Source of the DNA: Luscinia megarhynchos
Lineage: Eukaryota > Chordata > Aves > Passeriformes > Turdidae
DNA length: 64,000 bases
Assembly (NCBI GenBank): GCA_034336665.1
Contig: CM067585.1
Span: 3,033,731 to 3,097,730 of the forward strand
Reading direction: 5' to 3'
Positions 12,361 to 24,258 of the stretch are shown one piece after another. The translations under genes were made by a program, and so were the position numbers. Position 1 is the first letter of the stretch. The number at the start of each line of letters is the position of its first letter. The notes beneath the pieces are model-generated. The model saw nothing but the letters and a program-made list of their open reading frames with translations. It was not told where the DNA came from and ran no database searches.

Positions 12361-14939
12361 TTTTATTTGTATTGCTGTCATTAGACAACTGGGAAGACCT
12401 AAGACTTCCTAAGCTTAGTATTCTGCCTCTGTTGCCTGTGTTAAGAAAGTTTGGAAACAGAACAAGTGCACCGTGATATTTCCCTGGAAGCCTCCCAAAA
12501 CAGGAGACTTTTTAAGATAGAAATATCATCTTTGTCTTTAGTAACTCTCTATAAATTGTGCATTCATGAAAAATGTCCTTGAGTCCATTCACATTCCTGC
12601 TTCCCTTAACAAGATCCTGAGTGGTCACAGTGTCCTCAATGGACACACAAAAAAATGAATGCAGCCTTTTCCATCTTCTGTTTCTTAGGAAGTGGGAAAT
12701 TACAACAGATAATTGAGCATCTGTCCCACAGCTCCATTTCTTTTTGGGCCAGTAACATCTGGTGATGGACACTTGCACCAAGAGTTGCTTGTGTCATTCA
12801 CATCTGAACAGTTTTTATTCATAAAGTGGTGTAACTCTGGAAAACTGTTTTGAAAGTACTGCTGAAGAGTTTATTTTGTACTATTCAGCTCCTGAATTAC
12901 TGTTTTCAATATGCAATGTAAACTTCTGCAGTTTGGCCTGAGTTAGACTCTTACCTGCGTGTACCCATGGCATGTTGCTTATGCTTCTAGAAACAACTGC
13001 TTCCCTCCATTCCAAAAGTGCTGTACACTTTACTTTAGCAGACATTTTAGGTTGCAAAAAATATTGAAGAAAATAAACCTACCTTCAAAATAAAACAACA
13101 GCCTGATATACAATGTGAGGTCTAGACAGGTTTTCAGTGGAATATTTTCTGTTTTAACCATGCAGTGATCTGGGCACTGAAAAGCTGTCACTGTGATTCA
13201 AGGTTGAAGAAGAATTTATGTATTTTATTAGAATTCTTGATCTTGTGGAAGGGAATTTTACTGCAACTACAGTGCATATGTCTGTAGAGATTTATGGTTT
13301 TATTTAACCCTCAAAGAGAAAAAAGGGAGGGAGAATTCATAATGGGCTTCTTACAGATTAGAAATCCTTGTTGTCCAGGCAAAAGAATCCTCTACTCCTT
13401 CATTTTACTTTCATCTTAGAATCTCAAATGAGTAAATGTTACAGCCATGATTAAACTTGATCCACATCCTTGGCTTGTGTGGGCCAGATAATTGTGAAAG
13501 CCTTGTGCTAAAGAAAATCATCAGAGCACCTAAACAGGAATTTTGTTCCTCCTTCAGTCTTTGGATGAAGTATTAGCAGGCAGAGCATTTTCTTCCCAGG
13601 CTGAGCTCCTTCCTGAGCTCACAAAGGACATTTATAACTGATGGATGAACTCATTTTGCCTTTTCCCTTTAAACAGAAGAGTGATGTTATTTTCTGGATG
13701 CTCACAGGAAGTTGAAGTGTAAACTTGTCACTGGGTGTCACTGTTACACCACAGGATCCCAGGTGAAAGTGGCTTTCTCTGGCCTTGAACCACAGAGATC
13801 TTAAAGGCCTTAAGTGCAATTGGCAGAGAATCATAGGATGAATATGAATGTGGAACCAATTTTATCTCCAAAATACACTCCAAGAGTATTTCCTTACAGT
13901 GCCAGCAGTGCTTATCAACTCCTTGGTGTTTCCTGATGCGCCCATGTTTCAGCTCTGAGTGGGAGTTTCCCTCTGGGGTTTTTTTTTTGCCTTTGCTGGG
14001 GCTGTTGGAGAGCTGCTACCTGCTTTTTATGTGCCTCACTGTTAAAAAAACAAAACAAAACAAAAAAACCCAAAAAACAAAAAAAACCCCAAACCCCCCC
14101 CCAAATAAACCCCAAAAACATTCCAACCATACGATGGAAAACTGAAAGGATTACTAGAGGATGTCTGACCCATTCCCCCACCCACAGTAGGTCAATTGTG
14201 TTTTAAACAATCCCAAATTAATGCATTTTTAAAAGCAGCACTGACAGTTTTCTTGGCTATCTTCTCCAGTACTTAACCACTTTTCTCACAGAATTTTCTT
14301 ATTAGCAAACTTGATGTTTTTCTGGAATTTAATTAAGTCTTCTTTCACCTAGCAGGAGCTGAGAATTAAACCTTCCTTTCTGTTCTGCTTCAGACTCTAA
14401 AGGGATTGTTTTGCGCATTTGGAGTACGTTGCAAACTTTTTTTCAGCTAACAATCAAATAAATATGTACATCAGAATGGATTGAGGATTTTGGCACCTTC
14501 ACAACCAAAATAATATACCACATTTCTTACAAAGTAAGAACCATGTCCAGTATTAAAATGTTCATTTTGTCTGTATATTAGTAAAGGACGAGGGTGAATC
14601 AAAGTAAATCAAAACTTTTAATTTTGTGTTTAAAATCTCTTGCTGGTGATTCAAACTTTACCAAATTCTTTCATTGTTTTCATTCAAACAGGACAAAATC
14701 CCCTATAATTCCAAATATCTGTTTTTTTTCCTGTTTTATTTTAAATTGTGAGAGTTTTCTGTATCTTGTAACATTACATTTTAGAAGAGGGAGGGAGAAA
14801 TATTTCAACTATTGTGTAATACTAGAGCATCTAGCAATATGAACAGTATCAGTCTTAGCATTTAGAGTTGGCTGGAGGGATTTTAATCACTTGAAAAAAT
14901 GTACACATTTAAACATTCAACAGTTTATAGGTATTGATT
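12361..14939. other. Unique non-coding sequence with an A/C-rich tract
   Basis: No exon or interspersed repeat recognised. A low-complexity A/C tract (AAACAAAACAAAA, later a C9 run) occupies about 14043-14117. A T9-T10 tract is at 13979-13988. Open frames across these tracts are artefacts of low complexity. Confidence 0.5.
14043..14117. repeat. A/C-rich low-complexity tract
   Basis: The tract is composed of CAAAA-type units, followed by a run of nine C and more CCCAAA units. It is of simple-repeat origin and yields spurious open frames on both strands. Confidence 0.85.
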
Positions 14940-15560
14940 TCTGTGCTGAGTGATCAAACCTGCTTAGTTTAATTGCTGATGTCATAACACATTTAGTTGC
15001 ATTCTATCTTTTCCTTAAGGTTAGATATTTGCAGGTCATTTGTGCATCACGGGCAGAATTGATGAGGCCATGCTGTGATGGTCAAATAATTGTCCTTAGC
15101 ACTTGCTGAAAACCTTCTAGTTAATTAAATGACATGTTTATTGTCACTATCAATGGACACGTGATTAACAAGGAAGAAATAAAAGCATCCCACATTTATC
15201 AGCACTGGTTGACTCCATGCTCTGGAAATTTCCTGCTTTACTGAGGAAAATTGAAATGATTTTCTCAGAAAAGGGGATTAGTACCAGCATTATTGTCAGT
15301 TGCACTGAAAAAAGCTGATGATTTTTTCACAAGCATATTAAATAGACCTGATTAGTTTTTGCATTCAACTCCCTCAAACACAGAAGATTGTATTCCAGAA
15401 GCCAATCATATTAATTACATCTGAAGAGTCTGCATATTCAAAAGCCATTGCTTGTTTTATGGACAGCAAAAATAAACACCGTATCTTTTTAATAATTTTA
15501 AGTGGGTCACTTTCAAGATTGTATCTGTTTTAAATAAATTATCATATTGTTAAGGGCCAT
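14940..15560. promoter_or_regulatory. Candidate conserved non-coding element
   Basis: The block has no repeat ancestry I can see and is rich in homeodomain-type cores: TTTAATTGC (about 14969), TAGTTAATTAAATGACATG (about 15118), CATATTAATTAC (about 15407) and several ATTA/TAAT cores. It also holds a few retained CpGs (ACACGTGATT, an E-box CACGTG near 15159). This composition is typical of developmental enhancers in gene deserts. Cross-species conservation is not demonstrated here. Confidence 0.35.
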
Positions 15561-17029
15561 GGGCAAAATCTTTTTATTAGTAATGTGACAATTTGGGGTT
15601 TGTTTAGTTTTATAAGGACCACAACATTTGTTTTAGAAGTCACTACCAGCCAAATACTTAAAAGATATGACAGTATATCTCATCTGGTTTCTGGGAATTC
15701 TACATACTGTGAGTAGGTAAGAAGCCTTTTTGCATGAAAATGCTGTAATTAGCAATTTGAGATTCCCAAACTCCTTAGAAAGCAAATGACAATGTGGAAG
15801 ATAAGGGATTTAACTGAATAATAAAGGATATAACTGGAGTGTTTATCTTTCTCTCGATTGTCACAGAGAAGTGTTTTTCCTCCTAGAGACAGCCACACAG
15901 ATATTCACAGAGACACTTCAAAAAATAAATGTATATTCTTTAAATAACATATATTTTTCATTAATGCAATTTTTACTACAAAAATGTTCTCATTAAAATA
16001 GTTTGGTATTTTTGGCTTCCTCTTTCTCCTGCAGAATGCATTTGATCTTTGAGATATACAACTCTCTACATTTACAGTAAGTTCCAAGTGAGGAGGAGGA
16101 AAAAAAATCAAATTCTCTTTAAATTTTAGTAAAAAATGGGTTTGAAATTTGGGCTAGACTTGAGGTATCCTGCACTCTGTTTTTATCATCAGTGCTGCTG
16201 TTTTCCTGGCTATATTTGTTTTAGTAGGATAAGGTTTAAATTTGGTCCTTTGAGAGTTTGGCACTTCTGTCTGCTCTTTTTCTGTGGGGTCCTGCCTGTG
16301 CTGTTGCAAATTGTCATTTGTACACTTTATGAGCTTGTACAAGGCTCCTTCCAGGATTATCTGGGCATTGAAATTTTCACAGAGATTTCCAAAGATTTTC
16401 AGTTTAGCATAAAAAAAAATATTTTACAGTGGTTACTTTTAACCCTTGAATCTATGAATTGGAAATTTACCTTACAATATGAGACATACTTTTATGTTGT
16501 TTTGTTGATTAAAAGGAGGTTTCTAAATTGAAACCTCCTTGATTTTGTAATATAGCATAGTATATTCAAGATGCTTCAGAATTATAATTAATAGCATCAG
16601 TAAATCCTGACATACCTGAATGTTCACAGCCCCATTTGCCTCTGGTAATACAGTGATTTTGTGTGTGTGTGTACGTGGCCTGCTTTAGCTGAGATGAGAT
16701 ATGGAATAGAACTGATGCACAAATTAATGCTGCCAGTTTCTTCTGAACATACATGAATCATAAGACAAAAAAGGCAAGGTGCAAACCAATAATTTTAACT
16801 TTATCCAGTTTTAATTAAGGAAGAACATTACTCCTTTTTTATGGATTTAGTTCTGCAACAGAATTACATATAGCCTATTTACTTCCTTTTTTACTTAATA
16901 TCTGAAAATAAGTATTATCAAAATTGAAACAGGCATTTACAAAGTATGAAACTTGCAGCCCATTTTCCTAGGTATTTCATGGAAATACTTTTTTAGGGAC
17001 CCAAAAGTATTATTTTGAAAACCTTCATT
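15561..17029. other. Unique AT-rich non-coding sequence
   Basis: Nothing is recognised except a perfect inverted repeat at 16513-16540 and a short (GT)n run at about 16661-16671. The 131-codon plus-strand frame at 16136-16531 shows no domain. Confidence 0.5.
16513..16540. repeat. Perfect 11-bp inverted repeat
   Basis: Arm AAGGAGGTTTC (16513-16523), loop TAAATT, arm GAAACCTCCTT (16530-16540). It could fold as a stable short hairpin on either strand. It lacks the roughly 22-bp arms expected of a microRNA precursor. Confidence 0.85.
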
Positions 17030-17210
17030 GGCAGAGGTTGCCATCTATCCCTATGGAGGGAGCTGTTATAATTAATTATTAGAATGACTAATAGTATTTT
17101 CATTGATCAGAATGCAATAAACTTCATCTACACGCTGCCTTGAATGTGGTCAAAGCTCTATTGGAATGTGACTTAGAAGTGACTTTGGAGACTTCAGGCA
17201 CCTTTGGATA
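17030..17210. promoter_or_regulatory. Candidate conserved non-coding element
   Basis: The stretch contains TATAATTAATTATTAGAATG (17067-17086) with overlapping homeodomain cores, TTGATCA, a second TAAT cluster, and a CpG in CTACACGCTGCC. It also has TGTGGTCAAAG, a TCF/LEF-like CAAAG context. There is no coding frame or repeat. The call rests on motif density only. Confidence 0.3.
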
Positions 17211-19184
17211 ATCCTTGTTTTCTTATGTGAAAGTATAGATTTACAAATCTATGTATTTTTCTCCTTAGCTCTCATTATCTGAAAAATGTTATTGTATTTG
17301 TGGAATTTTTTCAAACAAAAATGAAGTAGAATTGAGACTTGAATGATGGTTCTACATGTGAAAAGCAAATTTTGGTAGCCTACAATACATAATACAAAAT
17401 AATTTCCAGAATTTTATTGTTAGAAAATATTTGCTTGATTTACACAGGTAGCAAAAGTGTAATCTCAAAAATTCATTCTAAAAAAAATTTCTGCTCTTAG
17501 GTTCTGATTACCTTGGGTTTGGGTGCACATTATGTCCTCCAGATTGTTTTAAGAAAGTTGAAAATTATCCTGATGAAAATTATATTGTGATGTTCATAAA
17601 ATAAACAGTTCAGAGGTGAAGCCAGAGAGTTACATTAGAAGAATAAACAGTTCTTTTTTTTCCCCTCCTTTTTAATAATGGTTCAGTTAGAGTGAAAAAA
17701 TGTGATTTCTGTTGTCTTAGATTTACTCTTGAGAATTACTGTTTTCCTACATGGTATATAAAGAAAGACCAAGGGGAAAGGTAGATCCAAACCATCAGGA
17801 GTTTCATTATTGTGTTATTACTGACTATTTAAACAGTTTTTAAAAGCAGCAGTGACTTCAAGTGAAGACAGTGAATAATCATACTTATTTCAGATTTTCT
17901 GTGACATAACATTTCAGATTTGTTGACTTTTGAAAAAAATAACAAACATTTTGAATACAAGCACAAATAAATAGAAGTACCATGTTTTTATGTCTGTGCT
18001 CTAAGGAAAAACACAATCTAGGATGTAAATTTGAATTTCTGAGAACCTCAGCCTTATTAGCCAGCTTAGTATGTACACAAATGCTCTGGACAACAACAAA
18101 TATAGTTTCCCAACAATTTTCTAATGCTGCTCCTTTTTTTTTTTTTTTTGTTGACAGGTGTCAGAAAAGCACTAAAAAAAAAGAGCTCACTGCGTGGCAT
18201 TGCTGTTTCATTTGTTGTTGAGAGACAGGAGCTTTATAACTGTACTGCAACAAGATTCTGAAATATGTATGTTTTGAAATCTAAAGGGCTGATAGCAAAA
18301 GTAATTTTTTTTAAGTTTTTTGTGACAAGCAGGAATCACAACTGCAAGTTTTCAGTTCAGTATCTTGTAGGTTGTAGGACAACAGATACACTTGCAAAAT
18401 ATTTGCATATCAAAGGTGCCTGTGCTCATATCACTTAAGTATTTACTTAATGACACCTCAAGTGGTGTGACAAAAAGTATTTATCTGCAGATAAATTAAA
18501 TTTTATCTGGAATATTTTTTCTCTAAAAAATACTAAGGATTTTGTAAGGATAGAAACAATAAGATAAACCTATCTAGTAAGAGGCTGCTGTAAATTGTGG
18601 GACAGATTGAAGTTTTTCTTTGACTCTTAGCTTTGCCATCTTAATTAACTTTTCTCGATGTTTAATTCTATGAAATGTCAAAAAATATGACAGTATTGTT
18701 GCTATTAATTTCTTATGTTTCACATAAGGACAAACATTTTGCTTTATGTAAATCAATATTGAATTATGGTAGAGAATTATGTAGAAACAACTGAAGGTAG
18801 CTGTCACACAGAATCAGGTAATTTTACTAGAACATTACTTACCATATAAAAGAAATTATTTAGTGATGATTTATTAGTATAGAGCAGATTATTTTTGTTC
18901 ATACAGAAAGGGATAGTACATGCAGAGGAAGAGCAGAATTTGCAGTTAATGATGCTTTCCATGTGCTTTTCTCTGAAATGCTGTTTCAATCCATTATTAA
19001 CACTGTCAATTTCTGTTATTCTGTGCAACAGACTTGTGTCTGGTGTCCACAAAGGATTAAAATTAAATAGACATTAAAACAAAAAAATAAACAGGAGGAA
19101 AAAACCTAAACCAAACAACAGCAAAAAATCATGTTTATTTGAAAGCCAAGGCACAGACCAAGAACTGCCAGATAAGGGAAGTCT
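17211..19184. other. Unique AT-rich non-coding sequence
   Basis: A T16 run (18134-18149) followed by GTTGACAG resembles a 3' splice site, but no plausible exon follows. No repeat family is recognised. Confidence 0.5.
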
Positions 19185-20010
19185 GTTTAAGTGCTGTGTT
19201 CAGTTCTTGCTCCATTTCCTGACGCCCTCTTCACGGAGCAGCTCGTTTGTTGATCTTTGCGCTCCCCTGGTTGTTCCACAGCCCTGAACTGTGAATTTGC
19301 CATCACTCCAGACTCTCTGACCCAGTGTGGTTCGCTGGGTGTCTGCAGAAAGGGGGCTGCGAGCACAATTAAATAAGGATTTGACTTGACAGTTTCATCT
19401 TGTAGGTTTTTTTTATTGCATTGGGAGTGTTTACATAACTGCTCAAAGAGGCTTTTTCTATGTACCTGTTTACACGTTTTATTTCTAAAATTCTTGAAGC
19501 CATCAGCCCTTGGAGAGTGCTTGCAAAGCACTTGTGAGCCCTTGATTGGTGAGGATGAAAGCGCTGTTAGTGAATCATGGGGAAAACATTCCATAACGAA
19601 CTGGTGCTTTAATGAGGGTCACCACTGCCTTTGCAGTGCCTGGAAGGAAAGGGATGGAGGAGAGAGATCCTGTGGTGTTGCAAAACTGTTTGAAAGATAC
19701 AATAGTGGGGGAACGGCTCAGACACCAGCCTTTGTGTGCAAATTTCCCACCAGAACCAAGCAACTTCTTTTATTTTTTTCTTACTTTTTTTTTTTCCCCC
19801 GAATTTAATTAAGTGGGTTTGGAGTCCAGCACTGGCCTAACAAGCACTTCTTCATGAATGAAAGGTTTGTCTCTGGCAGCGAGGCAAGGCTCTGAACAAT
19901 GTCAACAGCAATTACTGCCAGCTCTGGCCACTTGAACAGCTCCTGAGAATAGGAGGTGCTGAGCAGACACTGCAGTGCTGCCAGGAAAGTGCTGGGGGTA
20001 GTTTTGGCCC
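19185..20010. promoter_or_regulatory. Candidate conserved non-coding block, CpG-retaining
   Basis: This block is GC-richer and retains more CpG than its surroundings (GACGCC, CACGGAGC, GCTCGTTTG, TTTGCGCTCC, GGTTCGCTGG, GCTGCGAGC, GAAAGCGCTG, ATAACGAAC). It has AATTTAATTAAG at about 19801 and GAACAATGTCAACAGCAATT (19895-19914), the latter holding a SOX-type core next to a homeodomain core. The open frames here (19187-19594 minus, 19386-19808 plus) overlap each other on opposite strands and show no domain. An unrecognised lncRNA exon is an alternative. Confidence 0.35.
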
Positions 20011-23000
20011 ACCTTACAGCAAACTTGTCATCCCTGCACCCAAGATTTTAACCAAAGCTAAGCCTCTCTTGGGATAGATTTGTCTAGAGATGCTCCTGCG
20101 ATCAGGGAGTTTTCTGGTAGATATGATACTTGGTGGTGTGGGGGGGGAACTTGTAGGAGCTGTATGACAAGAAGAGATGATGTTTGTGTGGGTGCAGTCA
20201 ATTACCCCAGAAGTGATGAAGCTAATTCTCTTAAATTTAAAAAGATGCATCCCTGAAAGTTATAGCAATCCCTTTTATGCATCCCTGTTCTTTCTTAATC
20301 TGTAGTCCCATTCGAATGGAACTTAATGGACACCTAACGATATTTTTCTCTATATTTTTCCTTTAGGGACACATTTCTTGTCACTGGCTTTATCTTTAGA
20401 AAACTGAATTCCATAGCACTGAGGTGAATTTTTCACTTGATAAATACTTAAAACCAAACATCAAACCCACAAATTTCTGCGTTAGGGGAAGCATGCAGCT
20501 GCAGTAATCTTGCAGCTCCCATGCAGCTGCTGCTGTGAGAACACCAGTGCTGTGATTTTGGCAGGCCATGTTCTAAGTTGTTATTCAGTTGATATTCTGT
20601 AGGCAAATGTGTTCTGTGGCATCATCAGCATGAAATTGTGATAAGAATTGGAATTGGTGACAGCATGGTCAGTGCTCAGTAGCCAACACAGGCTCCACTT
20701 GCAATATCACAGTTCGCAGTGTATAGAGCCTGTGATTATTTATTTAAACCATAAGAAGTTTGTTTGTGTAAGAGTGCCACCAGGTTTCCTGCTCATATTC
20801 AGTCCTATTTCATTCTGTAAATACCCTGGGAGTTCATGCCAGGATAAAGGACAATTCTGTGATGCAGTTCTGCACTGTGCCACTCCACTCTCAGAGAAAC
20901 AGAATGCTGCCTGAAATTGCTTCTTTTCGCTCACATTTATGAATGCAGTTCCTGACTTGGGTTGATGCCTGTCAGTTTTAAGCCCTGGCAGTACCATTTG
21001 AAACCTGACAAGTTGTACAATGAACTGCCTGATCATCAGCTTGATGTAGGCATTGAGAAGTTTCATTGGGGGCGTTTTCACAAGCAAATCAATGTGAGAA
21101 ATGCGACTCTCCAAATTAACGTAGTGCTTTAGTGCTTTATCTCTATAAGGCTTTGAAATTTCTCCATTTAATGGTTATAAAATCCTCAGAGTGTCAGTCA
21201 GGGGATTTTCACCCAAGGTGAGCATTTTATTGGTTTATTTTAGTTCAGTTTTTGTAACAGACTTTTAAAATAATAGTTCCCTTAGCTAGATTATCATGTA
21301 ATAAGGCAAAGGTTAAGGTTTTTATTTAAAAATGGGGGAAAATGTAGTAGGGATTTTCAGTATGTTCCAGGAGGAGCAGCAGATCGATTTATTGATATAT
21401 GTTTTGTAATTATGAAAATATTCAGGTTTCCAGTTATATTTTTTCCTCTCACCTCTCCACTTATGGATGAATATATTTTGAGAAGCCTAACTATAGCCCA
21501 ATTACTACTCTCAGAAAATCATCACTGAGTGTCAGTGCCTACTTTTTCTTTTTTAGAAAGTATTCTGCAGGTATATCCTCATGATCATACCAAACAACTC
21601 TGAAGCCTGCCTTTTCCATTAAGTAGATTATTAAGTCTGCACCCACAAAGCTAATTTTTGACACATTAAGTCAATACTCAAGGCAGGCATTTTTTTCTCT
21701 TGGCAGCTTTTTCTTTTCCACCTTGACGTGCAGTGTTGCACTGTGCTGAGCTCAGCTGGTCTCCACTGCTCTGGCTAAGAAGCAAGAAACTTTATCTTCA
21801 CAGTTATGCTGCACCGTCCACTTTATTTGTCACAAATTGCAAATAGTTTAGGAAACCCTTTATTTTCTGGCTTTACATGAAACCTGTGCTTTTTTTCGGT
21901 TTGTGGTTCTGTGGTCTGTTACTGTTTGTGCTGTGCAGCACCTTGCAGAGGAGCAGGAGAGCTCACGGTGCCTTCAGCTGCACTCTGTGGGGTCTGGGGT
22001 CAGAAGTCTCCTTGTTCCCCTGGTCACCCTCAGGGGAATTAAACGGCACAGGAATGTGAGATAACAATTAGCTTCTGTTCGTCAAATGCCTAATCTCATC
22101 AATGTACCCATGGAAAGGAAATTCTAGAAGGAAAAAGAAAACTTTTTTTACTTGTTTTGAATAGGTAGATGAGTAACAAGCTTTTGATACGGGAAAAGTT
22201 TAAGGCTGAAGGACTGAAAAGAATACACAAAACCAGGAAAACCTCTGGAAGCAGAATCCTAAATTTGAGTAATTTCATCGGTGGATGCATAGGAAAAGGA
22301 AAGAATTGATGTAATCTTTTGTGAAGTTTAAGACTGTTTCTCATATGAACTGAAAAAGATTGGCAGCATTTTGCTCAAATGTGAGAGCCTAGGATTGTTG
22401 TCTGTCTTCTTGCAGTGTAGAAGGATTTTGTTTTGAACATTAACACAGTATTTCTGGAGTGGCAAAATACACCCTCTGAAGCACAAACTTTAACAGCGTT
22501 AGGACTTTCACATGTGGATGAAAGACATGTTTGAATCTTTCTTGGAATTTTTTTGAGTTTATAGATTTTAGTATAGACAAAGCAAACCACTCAGAATAAT
22601 TATTACCCTGATTTATATGATTTTTGTAAATAAATTCTTAGTATAAAATGCTTAGTGTTTTGTAGAATTGAAAATTAAATCCCCAAATTTATCTGATGCC
22701 TTCAGAGAAGTTTCTAGGATATCATATGTAAAACAGATTGTTCCTAGTAAAAAAGTGTGAATTTTTTCTTTTATTCACACTTTATTCTCCCTCCATTTAA
22801 TAGGTAAAATATCTGAGTGTTGTAAGTGAAAGTGTTGTCATTATTTTGTTGTCGTAACGAGTCTATAACATTAGATGTGAAACTGGAATTTTTTGCTTGT
22901 ATCTGGTAGCTTTTTACAGTCAGTTCAGGAAAAAATTTTAAAAAATCATTTTTTTAGTTTGGGGAAAACTTTATGCATGTGGTAGCTCTAAGCATGTACA

Positions 23001-23539
23001 CAGGAAAACTTGTGGCTATTGGCTTGTGGCTGCAGTGCATGGTACTCAGGGCACATAAATCCTTGTGTCAGGATGCGCTCTTTTTATAGAGCAATTTGTA
23101 GATAACCTAGGAAGTAAAAATTTTAATTTAAATGCTCTCCATTGTGGACATTAGAATAAAAAAAAATTCAAGGATATAAAAACAGACAAATGTCAGGTTT
23201 ATGAGCTGCCAGACTCTATTCTCTGATTTCTTACTCCTGGTTTTTTGGAAGACCAGGTGAGGATGGTGAGGGCTTATTTGTGACCCCTTTGATCTGGAGG
23301 TGTGCTGCCCTTCAGGGTATCACTTCAAGAGATAAATTGAGTCCTTGTGTCCCTTGCACTGCACTGGGACAGACAAACCAAGGGCAAGAGGTAACTAAAA
23401 AGGTTGAGAAACTCAAGCACAGAAAAGGGCTGCAGTGTCTCTTTAATGATACAGTCTTTAATTGCTTACACTTCGTTGTGGCCAAAAGAAAGCAAAACCC
23501 TGCTGAAATATTTACTTCCTTGGGAGACCGGAGTGTAGA
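20011..23539. other. Unique non-coding sequence
   Basis: No repeat family or exon seen. A short CpG-bearing stretch at about 21000-21120 (GGGGGCGTTTTCACAAGC, AAATGCGACTC, AATTAACGTAG) could be another conserved element. A perfect inverted repeat lies at 22752-22783. A G8 run is at 20141-20148. Confidence 0.5.
22752..22783. repeat. Perfect 11-bp inverted repeat
   Basis: Arm AAAGTGTGAAT (22752-22762), 10-nt pyrimidine loop, arm ATTCACACTTT (22773-22783). The arms contain a T-box-like half site (GTGTGA / TCACAC) in inverted arrangement. No gene context. Confidence 0.8.
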
Positions 23540-24258
23540 TGTCTTGGATTGCAACACAGGATGTGACCAGCAATGTGAATTCTGTCCCCATCTGTTGCAG
23601 CTGTGTGGGGCAGTAACCCTTATCTCCGTGGCACATATCTGCTAATGGGCCATCTTCAAAACCAGCTGGGGCAATCATCTTTATCTTTCCCACAGCCCAT
23701 CCTCCCTCCAGGAGATATCTCCTGTTCATGGCCATTGAGTCCCAGTGCATGGCTGATAAAATTACATCATCCCACTGGGAGATGCTCCAGCCAGGGGGAG
23801 GAGCCAAACATTTCCTACCCAGATAAAAACTGAGATTTTGGACACCAAAGCAGCCTTTTCCACTGGATTCCAGAGGAAAACCAGGCCCTTCCACGTCATC
23901 GCTGGACCCTCGGAGGAAAATTGCACCTTCTACAGGAGCACTGCTCCAGCTGAACCACATCTGCCACTGCAGGAGGATGCAGCCACCATTGAATGGGACT
24001 GCTGCCATCACCCTGACTGACTGACGGGTGTCAGCTTGGATTCTGACTCGGTCAGTGTTTTTGGGATTGTTCTTTGTAATACTGTATTTCTATTTTAATT
24101 TTCCTAGTAAAGAACTGTTCTTCCTGATTCCCATCTCTTTGCCTGAGAGCCCCTTAATTTCAAAATTATAATAATTTGGAGGGAGAGGGTTTACATTCTC
24201 CATTTCAAAGAGAGACTCCTGCCTTTATTGGCAGACACCTGTCCTTCAAACCTGGACA
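23540..24258 (+). mobile_element. LTR family B, copy 1 (solo LTR, ERVL-like)
   Basis: The element starts TGTCTTGG and ends CCTGGACA, so it has canonical TG...CA termini. It is flanked by a perfect 5-bp target duplication, GTAGA (23535-23539 and 24259-24263). A 5-bp duplication fits the ERVL/ERV3 class. Inside are a TATA-like box (GATAAAAACTGAG, about 23821) and a variant polyadenylation signal (AGTAAAG, about 24104). At 719 bp it appears full length. Copy 2 (60778-61480, minus) is nearly identical and a shorter relative sits at 38286-38745. Long frames across it (for example 23466-24011, minus) are not genes. Confidence 0.93.

Noticed and set aside
13825..13850. Possible CR1 tail (AATCATAGGATG)
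   Set aside because: The match is limited to a few bases without any adjacent CR1 body.
18134..18160. T16 tract followed by GTTGACAG, resembling a 3' splice site
   Set aside because: The sequence after it is A-rich, with no usable frame or donor in reach.
7722..22783. MicroRNA precursors at the short hairpins (7722, 16513, 22752)
   Set aside because: Arms of 11-12 bp are too short for a miRNA stem, and flanking bases do not extend the pairing.
23466..24011. 181-codon minus-strand frame, with related frames at 61014-61383
   Set aside because: The frames recur only because the two LTR B copies are near-identical. They lie antisense to the LTR, include its U3 region, and resemble no viral or cellular protein.
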